Assembly (NCBI GenBank): GCA_948470335.1
Contig: CAOKOL010000004.1
Location: forward strand, 62,001 to 126,000
DNA: 64,000 nucleotides
Reading direction: 5' to 3'
Source of the DNA: an uncultured Lachnospiraceae bacterium
GTDB lineage: Bacteria > Bacillota > Clostridia > Lachnospirales > Lachnospiraceae
The translations under genes and the position numbers were made by a program. Below the pieces are notes generated by a model, which saw nothing but the letters and a program-made list of their open reading frames with translations, made no database searches and was not told where the DNA came from. Shown here piece after piece: positions 27,546-36,309 of this stretch; the stretch's first letter is position 1; every line of letters begins with the position of its first letter.

Positions 27546-28352
27546 TTACAATATCATATAAAAAAAACCGCTGGCCATCAGACTCTCCGCAAGCAGTGAA
27601 AAAGGCATATCCCCACTGGCCAGGCGATACCGGACGGAAGCGTGAAAGAGAAACACCGCCAAAACCCCTGCGATCCGGGCTGCCAGCGCATTTCCGTGTC
27701 CCAGGGCAGGCGGACATAAAATCAGTATGGCCGCGACAGGATACAGCACGGCACAAAACGGCTCCCCGCCAGCCTGTTTTCCGCAATCCGAACAGGCAAA
27801 AACCAGCGCCGCGAAAATCAGTCCGAAGGCCGGTCCGGCAAACACAGCCGACTGAAACGGAGCGGATGTCAGTTTTGCTTCCAGAATAGAGCCATAGGCC
27901 AAAAATTCTCTTATCATTCCCGTGACAATCATCGCCGCCCACAAACAAGCCGACCTGGTCAGCAGACGGCTCTCGCTCCACCCGGTCTCCCCTTCGGAAT
28001 GCCCTACCGCTTCGGCGGTCAGAAGACCTGTCAAAATCCAGTAAAGGACAAAGGAAAACGCCTGCCCGGCATCCCGAAGGCCCGCCGCGTAATCCGTTAC
28101 GCAAAAAAGGCTGAAAGAGACGGCTGCGGCGGCAACCGACACCGCAGCCCGGCGGCTTCTCTCAGAAATCCACGAACACAGCATATTGTTCAAAAGCTGA
28201 CAGAACAATAACAGCCAGACAACCAGAATCCCGGTCAGGATACTCTGCCGAAGACTCACGGTACATAAAATCAATGGCAGGGCAAATGCTTTTTCCGGGC
28301 AGACAGCCTGGTATTGCCGCTGCCTGCGGCGGGATTTTATTTTTGCTGACAT
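27546..28352 (-). CDS. divergent RnfE-like membrane protein
   Basis: A 268-residue polytopic membrane protein with seven to eight hydrophobic segments. Similarity to RnfE/NqrD is seen in the first helix (a Cys near residue 30) and best in GMIREFLAYGSIL plus FQSAVFAGPAFGLIFAALVF, which parallel the RnfE GxIREILGSGxxFG and FQPALIFxLPPGAFI blocks. The second cysteine of RnfE (in the VNC segment before GRAEA) is replaced in the aligned stretch (ILTGLLTAEA). About 80 extra residues follow. ATG 28352 has AGGAAG upstream; an earlier in-frame ATG has no ribosome site. It follows the flavoprotein gene by 37 nt and ends the operon; rnfA and rnfB do not follow. Confidence 0.65.
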   Translation of the reverse strand: MSAKIKSRRRQRQYQAVCPEKAFALPLILCTVSLRQSILTGILVVWLLLFCQLLNNMLCSWISERSRRAAVSVAAAAVSFSLFCVTDYAAGLRDAGQAFSFVLYWILTGLLTAEAVGHSEGETGWSESRLLTRSACLWAAMIVTGMIREFLAYGSILEAKLTSAPFQSAVFAGPAFGLIFAALVFACSDCGKQAGGEPFCAVLYPVAAILILCPPALGHGNALAARIAGVLAVFLFHASVRYRLASGDMPFSLLAESLMASGFFYMIL

Positions 28353-28389
28353 AGAAGACTTCCTTTCCGTTTTCATTTCGCAGCGGTTT

Positions 28390-29589
28390 TCAGCGCGCCG
28401 TCATTTCCGCTTTATCCTGTACATACTCATAGGCCTGATTGACCCCCTGCACAACGGCAGCGGAAGAAATGGTGGCGCCGGATATTCCGTCCACCTGGCT
28501 TTTCATGCCTGTTTCCTGCTGGGCAAAATCATCAGAAATCGGACTGATGCTGTCGCCCCTTTCCGATGACTGCTCCGTATCCTGTGTTTCTCCCTGGTCT
28601 GTGCCGGTTTCCCGCTCCGGTCCTGTGCTTTCCCAGGCGCCTGACTCCTGAGAGGGCAGATTCTCCGGATTTTCGCCGGGCTGCGCTCCGGCCTGAATCA
28701 GACACTGACGAACCAGCTCCATAAAAGGCGTAACGGAAATGCTGACTCCGGCAATGCCGTCGATCTTTCCCGCCGTATCCGGCGCAAGAAATTCCAGCGA
28801 CTGACGGCTGAGAACTTCTTTCGCCAGAGCGTCCGCCTGCTGGCTCCAGGTCAGCCCGTAATCCGTCATCACATATTCTCCGTTATCCGCAAGCACACGC
28901 TTACTGTTGCCTTCTTCATCCACCGCGTCCCAGACCAGCTCCGTCACCCGGCCTCTGGAAACCGTCATCACTACAAAATCCAGAAAACCGCCGCTGTATC
29001 CTTCGGCCCGCGCCTCATATGTGCCGTCCCGCAGACCCGTCCATCCCAAAGCCATTTCTCCCTTTTGCACCGTGCCGGAAGGGCGGGATTCCTCGTCCGT
29101 CGTTTTCGTGGTATTTACCGCCGACATCTGTGTTTTCTGATTCACATTCTCTTTCTTCTCTCCGGGTCTGGCCAGGCTGACCGGCAGAGCAATATCCTGA
29201 AACTGTTTCAGGAAGTCTGCCTCGGCAATCTTTCCGCCCAGATTTTCCGTTTCCTGCTGCTCCAGCATTTCCAGCCGGTTCAGCCTGCTGCCGCTGCCGT
29301 CCAGATAAGCCGTCATTAAAATCGGCCCCTGATACCCTTCCGTGGACACCGTTATCTCATAACCTTCCACCTGTCCGTCCCCGGACACTTTTCTGACGGC
29401 CTTTTGAATTCCCTCATAACCTTCCACCGCCAGCTCCTCAGTCTTTCCGGCCGCCGTCGTCTGTTCTGTCTCCTTCGCTTCCTCTCTGCTCCCTCCGCCT
29501 GTCAGTACCGTGGTTCCCCAGATCAGCCCCACTGCCAGCACCGTAACCACTGCCAGCGCGATGATTCCTTTCCAGTCTTTCATACTCAC
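28390..29589 (-). CDS. rnfG: RnfG-like FMN-binding protein with an inserted second FMN_bind-like domain
   Basis: A 399-residue protein anchored by one N-terminal helix (about residues 9-30). RnfG-type sequence appears at ~60-140 (EGYQGPILMTAYLDG, then ETENLGGKI and FLKQF). The flavin-attachment motif SGATISS comes only at ~369-375, followed by AVVQGVNQAYEYV. Between them are ~200 extra residues that look like another FMN_bind domain (DGTYEARAEGYSGGFLDFVV from ~187) ending in IDGIAGVSISVTPF near 280, where the attachment Thr is not conserved, and an acidic low-complexity stretch. The start is GTG 29589 or ATG 29583 (AAAGGAG upstream). It should face outside and pass electrons with RnfD. Confidence 0.8.
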   Translation of the reverse strand: MSMKDWKGIIALAVVTVLAVGLIWGTTVLTGGGSREEAKETEQTTAAGKTEELAVEGYEGIQKAVRKVSGDGQVEGYEITVSTEGYQGPILMTAYLDGSGSRLNRLEMLEQQETENLGGKIAEADFLKQFQDIALPVSLARPGEKKENVNQKTQMSAVNTTKTTDEESRPSGTVQKGEMALGWTGLRDGTYEARAEGYSGGFLDFVVMTVSRGRVTELVWDAVDEEGNSKRVLADNGEYVMTDYGLTWSQQADALAKEVLSRQSLEFLAPDTAGKIDGIAGVSISVTPFMELVRQCLIQAGAQPGENPENLPSQESGAWESTGPERETGTDQGETQDTEQSSERGDSISPISDDFAQQETGMKSQVDGISGATISSAAVVQGVNQAYEYVQDKAEMTAR

Positions 29590-29675
29590 TGTTTTCCGTC
29601 TCTCCTTTCCGTTTCGATGTACGCCCGAAACCCTGTTGTTTTTGATTTTATAACATTCGGGACGCGCTCATTCCT

Positions 29676-32234
29676 TTACACGCCTCCGGCTCCCGCTCCG
29701 TTTTTGATCATACCTTTTATCCCTGCGTCTTTTCTTTTCGTCCCGTATACTCTGGGCCGGTACAGCTTAGACAGCAGTCCGCCCAGGCAGTTCGCCGCAA
29801 GAATCCCGTAGCACACCCCTTCGGGATACCGGCCGTACACCCGCAGAAGCCCGGTTAGAATCCCCGCCGCCACGCCAAATAACAGACGGCCTCTCCTGGT
29901 GGTAAATCCATAATCTGTCAGCATAAAAAAACCGCCCAGAATCAGGCCGCCTCCCAGAAGATTTCCAGGAAGATCGCCGGTCAAAAAACCTTCCGGCCCC
30001 AGCACAAAAGTCATCAGCGTCACTGTCCCGATATAAGCCAGCGCCGCCCGCATATTTACGGCCCCTCTCCAGCACAAGTACAGAAAGCCGATCAGCAGCA
30101 GCAGTTTACTGGTTTCCCCCAACGCGCCGGGAATCTCTCCCACAAACATCTGCCAGTAGGAATACGCCGATGCCGATCCGGATTTCATCGCCGCAAGAAC
30201 CGTAGCCGAAGAAACGCCGTCTGCCGGCAGCGTCTGGGGCAGAGGACTGACCGCCACGGTCTGGGGCCACACCGTCATCAGAAGCAGTCTTCCCATCAGT
30301 GCCGGATTGGCAAAATTATTGCCGATGCCGCCAAAAAACTGCTTGGCAAACAGAATGGCAAACACGCTGGCGGCACATACGGCCCATACCGGCGTGCATG
30401 CCGGAAGATGAAAGGCCAGCAGCACTCCCGTTACTGCCGCGCTCAGATCTGTCACCGTAATCTGTTCCCGCCTGACAGCCTGCCAGAGCAGCTCCGACAG
30501 CATACAGACCGCCGCCGCAGTCCCGGTCAGCAAAAGGCTGCGCAGTCCGAAAAAGTAAACGCTGCCCGCCAGCGCCGGCAGAAGGGAAATCAGTACATGC
30601 CCCATAATCTTTCCGGTACTGTTTCCGCTCCGCAAATACGGACCCGGAGAACATTCGGCGCCGCCCTTCTCTCCGGCACCCATTTCTTCCGCATTCCGAA
30701 AATCCTGTTTTTTCCCGGCAGTTTCAGGTGCTTTCCATTTTCTTGCCATGGAAATATGGTAGGCCAGCTCCCGTTTGGCCGGACAAACAAAAGAACAGCA
30801 GCCGCACCGGATACACTGGTTCGCGTGAAGCTTCTCACACTGCTCCCGGTTCCCTTTCAGCCAGGCAAACTCGATCTGAAAAGGCGCCAGTCCTGCCGGA
30901 CAGACCTGCACGCAGCCCCCGCAGCGGATACAGGGAGACGCCTTTTGCGCCTGCCGCCCCAGCACCGTCACGCCGGACAGGGTTTTGCTCACCGTCCCGA
31001 TTTCTCTGCCGCCGTCCCAGTCCCTGGCCCCGCAGACACCTGTCATCGGGCCGCCCAGAATCACTCTGTTTTCTTCTGTTGTCACACCCTGGCACAGTTT
31101 CAAAAGCTCCCTGATTGATGTGCCGATGGGTACCATAAAATTCCCCGGTTCCTTTACCAGCCCGGAGATTGTCACGCACCGGTGCGTCAGAGGCTTTCCG
31201 CCCAGAACACAGTCCGCCGCCGCTTTCGCTGTCGCCACATTGGAGACGATCACGCCCAAATCCACAGGCAGTCCGCCCTCAGGCACCTCCATCCCCAGCA
31301 CGGTCTGAATCAACTGCCGTTCTCCGCCCTGGGGATAACGGGCCGGAACCGTCACGATTTCTACCTGGCTGAAATCTTCCCGCAGCAGTTTTTTCAGATG
31401 AGCTGCGGCATCCGGTTTGTTCTCCTCAATGCAGACCAGCGCTTTTCCTGCGGATACGCACCGGGCCAGCAGTCTTGCGCCGTTTAAAATCTCCATCCCA
31501 TGCTCCAGCATCAGCCGATGGTCACAGGTCAGAAAAGGCTCGCATTCCGCGCCGTTTATCAGCACCGTATAAACCCGCCGGTCAGTGGCATATTTGCGGA
31601 CGGCCGCAAAACCCGCGCCGCCCATCCCCACAACGCCGCCTTCTTTCAGACCTTGCAGAATTTCTTCTCTGGATATCCCGCCCAGATCCACCAGACGTTT
31701 TCGGTAATCCTGATGCTCTTTTTTAAACAGCGGTCTTTTTTTAATTTCAGCTTCTTTCCCCGCACCGAACCCATTCTCTGTCCCGGATTTCTTTTCAGCC
31801 GCCGCTCTCTCTTTTTCTTCAAAGGTCCCTTCTTTTCCGGCCAGCGACTGTTCCGCGCATGGTTCCCTCCATACACCGTCCCGGACCCTGCGGATCACAC
31901 AGCTCTTTGAAGCTTTCCCTTCGTCATCCCGGCTGATTTCGATTTTTTCGATTATGCCGCCGATACTGGCATGAACCGGCACGCCGGCATCTGTTTCCGG
32001 CTCCCCGATTTTCTGCCCGGCCCGTACCCGATCTCCCTCCCGTACCAGAAGCCTGCATCTGTTTCCGCCGTACTGCTCCAGGGAAATTGTTACGGTCTCC
32101 GGCTCATAGTCCACAATCTCCCCGCCGCCTGTCAGCAGCTTATCCCTTCCGTCCGTCAGATGCGTTCCGCCGCGGAACCCTTTCCGCTCCCAGATTTTTA
32201 GCCTTCCCGCCCGTAGCTTTCCTGTTCCTTTCAT
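29676..32234 (-). CDS. RnfC-RnfD fusion protein
   Basis: An 852-residue protein joining two Rnf subunits. Residues ~1-520 are RnfC: GGTHL near 22, the nucleotide/FMN loop GVVGMGGAGF, NGAECEPFLTCDHR, and two ferredoxin-type clusters CIRCGGCVQVCP (~433) and CIRCGCCSFVCP (~475). After a linker, residues ~540-852 are RnfD: multiple membrane helices, GGIGNNFANPALMGR, and the flavin-attachment segment DGVSSATVLA with Thr near 676. In known Rnf these are separate polypeptides. The frame extends upstream, but ATG 32234 has AGGAGGG and begins where RnfC does. First gene of the locus; rnfG-like and rnfE-like genes follow. Confidence 0.9.
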   Translation of the reverse strand: MKGTGKLRAGRLKIWERKGFRGGTHLTDGRDKLLTGGGEIVDYEPETVTISLEQYGGNRCRLLVREGDRVRAGQKIGEPETDAGVPVHASIGGIIEKIEISRDDEGKASKSCVIRRVRDGVWREPCAEQSLAGKEGTFEEKERAAAEKKSGTENGFGAGKEAEIKKRPLFKKEHQDYRKRLVDLGGISREEILQGLKEGGVVGMGGAGFAAVRKYATDRRVYTVLINGAECEPFLTCDHRLMLEHGMEILNGARLLARCVSAGKALVCIEENKPDAAAHLKKLLREDFSQVEIVTVPARYPQGGERQLIQTVLGMEVPEGGLPVDLGVIVSNVATAKAAADCVLGGKPLTHRCVTISGLVKEPGNFMVPIGTSIRELLKLCQGVTTEENRVILGGPMTGVCGARDWDGGREIGTVSKTLSGVTVLGRQAQKASPCIRCGGCVQVCPAGLAPFQIEFAWLKGNREQCEKLHANQCIRCGCCSFVCPAKRELAYHISMARKWKAPETAGKKQDFRNAEEMGAGEKGGAECSPGPYLRSGNSTGKIMGHVLISLLPALAGSVYFFGLRSLLLTGTAAAVCMLSELLWQAVRREQITVTDLSAAVTGVLLAFHLPACTPVWAVCAASVFAILFAKQFFGGIGNNFANPALMGRLLLMTVWPQTVAVSPLPQTLPADGVSSATVLAAMKSGSASAYSYWQMFVGEIPGALGETSKLLLLIGFLYLCWRGAVNMRAALAYIGTVTLMTFVLGPEGFLTGDLPGNLLGGGLILGGFFMLTDYGFTTRRGRLLFGVAAGILTGLLRVYGRYPEGVCYGILAANCLGGLLSKLYRPRVYGTKRKDAGIKGMIKNGAGAGGV

Positions 32235-32303
32235 TTTATGTGAATGCCCTCCTTGACTGCGGCATGAAAATACATGATTAAAAACAGTATTCCACAAAAT
32301 GGA

Positions 32304-32351
32304 TAAAAAAATACGGATGAGCGGGAAATCAACCAAACTTCCCGCTCATCC
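32304..32351 (-). terminator. terminator of the nucleoside ABC transporter operon
   Basis: On the minus strand GGATGAGCGGGAA pairs perfectly with TTCCCGCTCATCC around an 11-nt loop and is followed by GTATTTTTTT, about 75 nt after the last permease gene. Confidence 0.92.
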
Positions 32352-32426
32352 GCAGCTTTCCGATATCATGTCATATCGTTTTATTTATTTCCAATTTTCA
32401 TTTCATATACGCCGGCCGTAATTCCT

Positions 32427-33383
32427 CTACCGTTCCTCCCTGAAATAATGATTCCCCAGATTCCCCGGCAGAGAAAGATTCTGTTTCTTTCTCATGGACG
32501 TCACCACCAGAATCAGCGCCGTGATCAGAAAAGGCATCATGTCATAAAAAGCGTTGGGCAGAGGCAGAACGCTTTTCGGCACGTAAAATTTCAGAATCCG
32601 CAGCGCGCCGAACACCAGCGAACCGCCGATGGCATTCAGCGGCTTCCAGTTGGCGAAAATCACCAGCGCTACCGCGATCCAGCCCAGGCCGCCCACATTA
32701 TTGCTGACCCAGACGCCGCCGTTGATAATCATAGCGCAGTAAGCGCCGCCGATCCCGCAGATACCGCCGCCGATCAGAATGCTGGCATATTTATATCGAG
32801 TCACCTGAATCCCCGCGGCATCCGCCGCTCCCGGATTATGGCCCACGGCCTGCAGGTTCAGGCCGGATTTGGTTCTGCCGAAATAGAGAAACAGAAGAAC
32901 CGCGATCACGATTCCGATATACACAAAAGCATTATAGGAAAACAAAAGCGGCCCGGCCACCGGAATATCCCGCAGACCCGGAATTCCCGCGCCCCGCATC
33001 TGGGCCGTGATTCCCTCCGGCAGCTTTAATGTGCCGGATTCCGACCGTCCCAGCGCCAGAATCCCGATAAAATTGGACAGGCCGATGCCGAATATGGTCA
33101 ATGTCAGGCCGGTCACATTCTGATTGGCCATCAATGTCACCGTCAGCACCCCGTAGATCAGGGCGCTGGCCGCGGCCGCCCCAAAAGCAGCCAGCAGCGC
33201 CAGCGCAAAGCTGTCCGTATAGTAGCCTGCAAGAAATCCGGCGCAGGCTCCCACGGACATCATCCCTTCCACGCCCAGATTCAGATGCCCCGCCTTTTCC
33301 GTCATAATCTCACCCAGCGTCCCGTACAGCAAAGGCGTCCCGGCCGCCACCGCAGCCGCCACAAACCGTATCAATAAATCCAT
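32427..33383 (-). CDS. nupQ: nucleoside ABC transporter permease 2
   Basis: A 318-residue inner-membrane permease of the BMP/nucleoside uptake type (NupQ/YufQ-like), about nine to ten helices. The family block LGEIMTEKAGHLNLGVEGMM is at residues ~22-42. The frame can start at GTG 33389, but ATG 33383 has AAGGTGA at proper spacing. It follows nupP by 31 nt and is last in the operon before a strong terminator. The cargo is probably purine or other nucleosides. Confidence 0.92.
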   Translation of the reverse strand: MDLLIRFVAAAVAAGTPLLYGTLGEIMTEKAGHLNLGVEGMMSVGACAGFLAGYYTDSFALALLAAFGAAAASALIYGVLTVTLMANQNVTGLTLTIFGIGLSNFIGILALGRSESGTLKLPEGITAQMRGAGIPGLRDIPVAGPLLFSYNAFVYIGIVIAVLLFLYFGRTKSGLNLQAVGHNPGAADAAGIQVTRYKYASILIGGGICGIGGAYCAMIINGGVWVSNNVGGLGWIAVALVIFANWKPLNAIGGSLVFGALRILKFYVPKSVLPLPNAFYDMMPFLITALILVVTSMRKKQNLSLPGNLGNHYFREER

Positions 33384-33414
33384 CGTCACTCACCTTCATT
33401 CACAATTCCGTGTC

Positions 33415-34524
33415 TTATTTCGCTTTCTCCCCATGTCCTCTGCCCACAAACCGGTAGCGGATAAAAAATTCGCATCCCAGGATAAAAAACAGGATAATCC
33501 CCTGCAGCACATCCGCGCAGTCCGTAGACAGTCCGAAATCAGACTGCACCACGCTGCTGCCTTTTTCCAGAATACCAAACAGAGAAGATACCGCCAGTAT
33601 GATCACCGGATTCAACTGAGAGAGCCACGCCACGATAATGGCCGTAAAGCCCACGCCCCCTGCCACGCCCATGGTCAGGGTAATGTCCGCCCCCGCAGCC
33701 TGAATCATGCCGCCCAGACCGCAGATACCGCCGCTTAAAGCCATGGTGCGCAGCAATATTTTCCGCACGTTCATCCCCGCGTATCTGGCCGTCTCCTGGC
33801 TCTCGCCCACCACGCTGATCTCATACCCCTGCTTGGTATACCGCAGGTAAATGAACACCGCCGCGACCAAAACCAGAGCAACAATCCAGCCGCAGTGTAC
33901 ACCAAACACCTTGTTCAGAGACGCGTTTTTATCAAAACGGGCAATCTTTCCAAACCCCTGGGAACCGGGATCTCTCCAGGGCCCGTCCTGAAGCCAGGAA
34001 ATCAGATATAGGGCAATATAATTCAGCATCAGCGTAAACAATGTCTCGTTGGTGCCGTACCTGGCCTTGAAAAAAGCCGGAACAAGCCCCCACAAAGCGC
34101 CGCCCAGAATGCCTGCCAGCGCCATTGCCCCCAGCAGAACCCAATGGTTCCAGTCCGCGTGAAACAGGGCAAAATAGGAAGCAAAAATGGCTCCCATAAT
34201 AATCTGTCCCTCGGCGCCGATATTCCAGAACCGCATTTTAAAGGCCAGCGTCACCCCCAGGGAGGTAATCAGCAGCGGAATCACAATCTTTGCCGTTGCC
34301 TGAATTGCCATGGGACTGCGCGTGGCGCCGGACAGAATCCTGGTATAGATGGCAACGGGGTTATACCCCAGGCACAAAATAAACAGTCCTCCGGCAGCCA
34401 GCGCCAGCAGCACGGCCAGAAGACGCAGCAGCACAATCTGACGTCCGGTCAGTTCCGCCCGTTTAACGACACGCAGCAGAGGTTCGGTCCTTTTGCGGGA
34501 ATCAATATTCGCATTCCGATTCAT
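33415..34524 (-). CDS. nupP: nucleoside ABC transporter permease 1
   Basis: A 369-residue permease partner of nupQ, with a hydrophilic N-terminus (~35 residues) and about ten helices. The family signature is LAFKMRFWNIGAEGQIIMGA near residue 95-115. ATG 34524 overlaps the ATPase stop as ATGA with GGAGGTGG upstream, so the three cytoplasmic and membrane genes are translationally coupled. Confidence 0.93.
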   Translation of the reverse strand: MNRNANIDSRKRTEPLLRVVKRAELTGRQIVLLRLLAVLLALAAGGLFILCLGYNPVAIYTRILSGATRSPMAIQATAKIVIPLLITSLGVTLAFKMRFWNIGAEGQIIMGAIFASYFALFHADWNHWVLLGAMALAGILGGALWGLVPAFFKARYGTNETLFTLMLNYIALYLISWLQDGPWRDPGSQGFGKIARFDKNASLNKVFGVHCGWIVALVLVAAVFIYLRYTKQGYEISVVGESQETARYAGMNVRKILLRTMALSGGICGLGGMIQAAGADITLTMGVAGGVGFTAIIVAWLSQLNPVIILAVSSLFGILEKGSSVVQSDFGLSTDCADVLQGIILFFILGCEFFIRYRFVGRGHGEKAK

Positions 34525-36098
34525 TGCGCCACCTCCTGGCTGAACGCGCCTGTCATATACAGTCCCACCTGTTCCTTGCTTGCCTTTCTGGCATCCAGAA
34601 ATCCGGTGATCTTCCCGTGACAGAGCACCATGATGACGTCGGACAGCTCCAGCAGCACATCCAAGTCCTCGCCGATAAAGATCACAGCCACATCCTTTTT
34701 CTTCTGCTCGTTCAGCAGGTCATAGATGGTATAAGAGGAATTGATATCAAGTCCCCGTACCGGATAAGCCGTAATCAGCAGGTTGGGACAGGATTCAATC
34801 TCCCTGCCCAGCAGTACCTTCTGCACATTTCCCCCGGACAGAAGCCGCACCGGCGTGTCGATACCGGGCGTGACGATCCCTAATTTCTCCACCAGCCGAT
34901 TCGCCAGCTCCCTGGCCGGCTTCCGGTCCACGAACGGCCCTCTGCCGTTTCCGTAAGACTTGAGCATCATATTTTCCACCATATCCATGGAAGCCACCAG
35001 ACCCATGCCCAGCCGGTCCTCCGGGACAAAGCTCATGCTGATGCCCATCCTGATAATCTCGGCCGGCGTCTTGCCGATTATATTTTCCTGTTCGTAAAGG
35101 ATGGCGCCTTTGTCAATCTTCATCAGCCCCGCAATGGCTTCGCACAGCTCCTTCTGCCCACTGCCCGCCACCCCGGCCACGCCCAGAATCTCTCCTTTTC
35201 TGATCTCAAAGGAAATATTGTCGATGGCTTTGGTTCCGTCCGGCTTTTTCACCGTCAGGTTTACCACTTTTAAAATCGGAGATTTGTGATTCACCGGCGG
35301 GCGGTCGATCTCCAGGCTGACGGCTTTTCCCACCATCAGCTCCGTCAGTATCTTCTCGTCGGTACCGGCCGTTTCCACGGTGTCGATGCTTTTTCCTTTC
35401 CGGAGTATCGTCACCCGGTCGCTGATTTCCAGCACCTCATGCAGTTTATGGGTGATAATAATGATAGCGCAGCCCTGCTCTTTCATCTTTCTTAAAATCT
35501 GAAAAAGCTTCTGCGTCTCCTGGGGCGTCAGCACGGCAGTGGGCTCGTCCAGAATCAGAATCCTCGTCCCCCTGTACAGCACCTTTAAAATCTCCACCGT
35601 CTGTTTCTCGCTGACAGACATCTCATAAACCCGTTTTTCCGGCTGAATTTCCAGACCGAAGGACTGGCAGATTTCAGAAATTTTTTCTTTCAGCTCTTTA
35701 TCCCGAAGCCGCTTCTCCTTTGTGCCCAGCACAATATTTTCCATGGCGCTGAATACGTCTACCAGCCGGAAATGCTGATAAATCATGCCGATTCCCATAT
35801 TCATGGCATCCACCGGAGAATTGATCACCGCCTCCTGCCCGTCCACCAGGATCACGCCCTCATCGGGGTGATAGATTCCCGACAGCATATTCATCAGCGT
35901 GGTTTTCCCGGAACCGTTCTCTCCCAAAAGGGCCAGCACCTCTCCGTAACGAACCGTCAGATCAATATGGTCATTGGCCACCACGGTTCCGAATCTTTTT
36001 GTAATTCCTCTGCACGCAATCGCGTCTTTGCCGGACAGCGCCCCGGCCGCCAAAACCGAAGTCCTGTCCGCAGATTTCCTTTCTGTTGAATGGGGCAT
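34521..36098 (-). CDS. nupO: nucleoside ABC transporter ATP-binding protein (two ABC domains)
   Basis: A 525-residue protein with two ABC cassettes, as in sugar and nucleoside importers (NupO/RbsA-like). Domain 1 has Walker A LGENGSGKTT and Walker B ILILDEPTAVLTPQ; its signature is VSEKQ-like (MSVSEKQTVEILKVL). Domain 2 has a degenerate Walker A (GVAGSGQKEL) and signature LLSGGNVQK. Domain 2 lacks the normal Walker B Glu (LLITAYPVRGLD), typical of this family. About 28 residues precede the first cassette. GAGGT precedes ATG 36098. It lies 211 nt behind the BMP gene, across a terminator and a family C repeat. Confidence 0.93.
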   Translation of the reverse strand: MPHSTERKSADRTSVLAAGALSGKDAIACRGITKRFGTVVANDHIDLTVRYGEVLALLGENGSGKTTLMNMLSGIYHPDEGVILVDGQEAVINSPVDAMNMGIGMIYQHFRLVDVFSAMENIVLGTKEKRLRDKELKEKISEICQSFGLEIQPEKRVYEMSVSEKQTVEILKVLYRGTRILILDEPTAVLTPQETQKLFQILRKMKEQGCAIIIITHKLHEVLEISDRVTILRKGKSIDTVETAGTDEKILTELMVGKAVSLEIDRPPVNHKSPILKVVNLTVKKPDGTKAIDNISFEIRKGEILGVAGVAGSGQKELCEAIAGLMKIDKGAILYEQENIIGKTPAEIIRMGISMSFVPEDRLGMGLVASMDMVENMMLKSYGNGRGPFVDRKPARELANRLVEKLGIVTPGIDTPVRLLSGGNVQKVLLGREIESCPNLLITAYPVRGLDINSSYTIYDLLNEQKKKDVAVIFIGEDLDVLLELSDVIMVLCHGKITGFLDARKASKEQVGLYMTGAFSQEVAQ

Positions 36099-36155
36099 GG
36101 TCAGACCTCATTTCTCAATTTATTTTCGCTCGCCGGAAGATTAGTCCGGAAGATC

Positions 36156-36215
36156 AATCCTGCCCGGAGGGCTTTTGTATCATGGGGAAGTTCGCAGGAC
36201 TTCCCTGTGATACAA
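36156..36215. repeat. family C dispersed hairpin repeat, copy 2
   Basis: Same element as at 25159: CCTGCCCGGAGGGCTTTTG, then TTGTATCATGGGGAAGT and ACTTCCCTGTGATACAA. It lies behind the BMP gene's terminator. The arms read CATGGG and CCTGTG, with one mismatch or wobble. Confidence 0.85.
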
Positions 36216-36252
36216 AAAGGCTGTCCCTGAAAGTCATAGAGACAGCCTTTTT
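36213..36252 (-). terminator. terminator after the BMP gene, bidirectional
   Basis: AAAAAGGCTGTC pairs with GACAGCCTTTTT around ~16 nt. T tracts exist on both strands. Placed between the binding-protein gene and the ATPase gene, it would let the binding protein be made in excess. Confidence 0.88.
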
Positions 36253-36261
36253 AATTACAAA

Positions 36262-36300
36262 GTCCGCGGCAAAATACGCTGATAACATATTTTGTCGAAT
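36262..36300 (-). repeat. inverted repeat directly after the BMP stop (family D)
   Basis: On the minus strand CGACAAAATATG and CGTATTTTGCCG form an imperfect hairpin 10 nt past the stop codon. The arms share GACAAAAT and ATTTTGCC with the larger hairpin behind mreB (6020-6080). A weaker relative (GCAGAATACGTTGACAACG) is at 45768-45800 behind the next membrane-protein gene. Confidence 0.55.
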
Positions 36301-36309
36301 CATATCCGA

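Noticed and set aside
27427..28104. 225-codon minus-strand frame overlapping the RnfE-like gene
   Set aside because: It is a different frame of the same region; the RnfE-like frame has hydrophobic periodicity, family motifs and a ribosome site.
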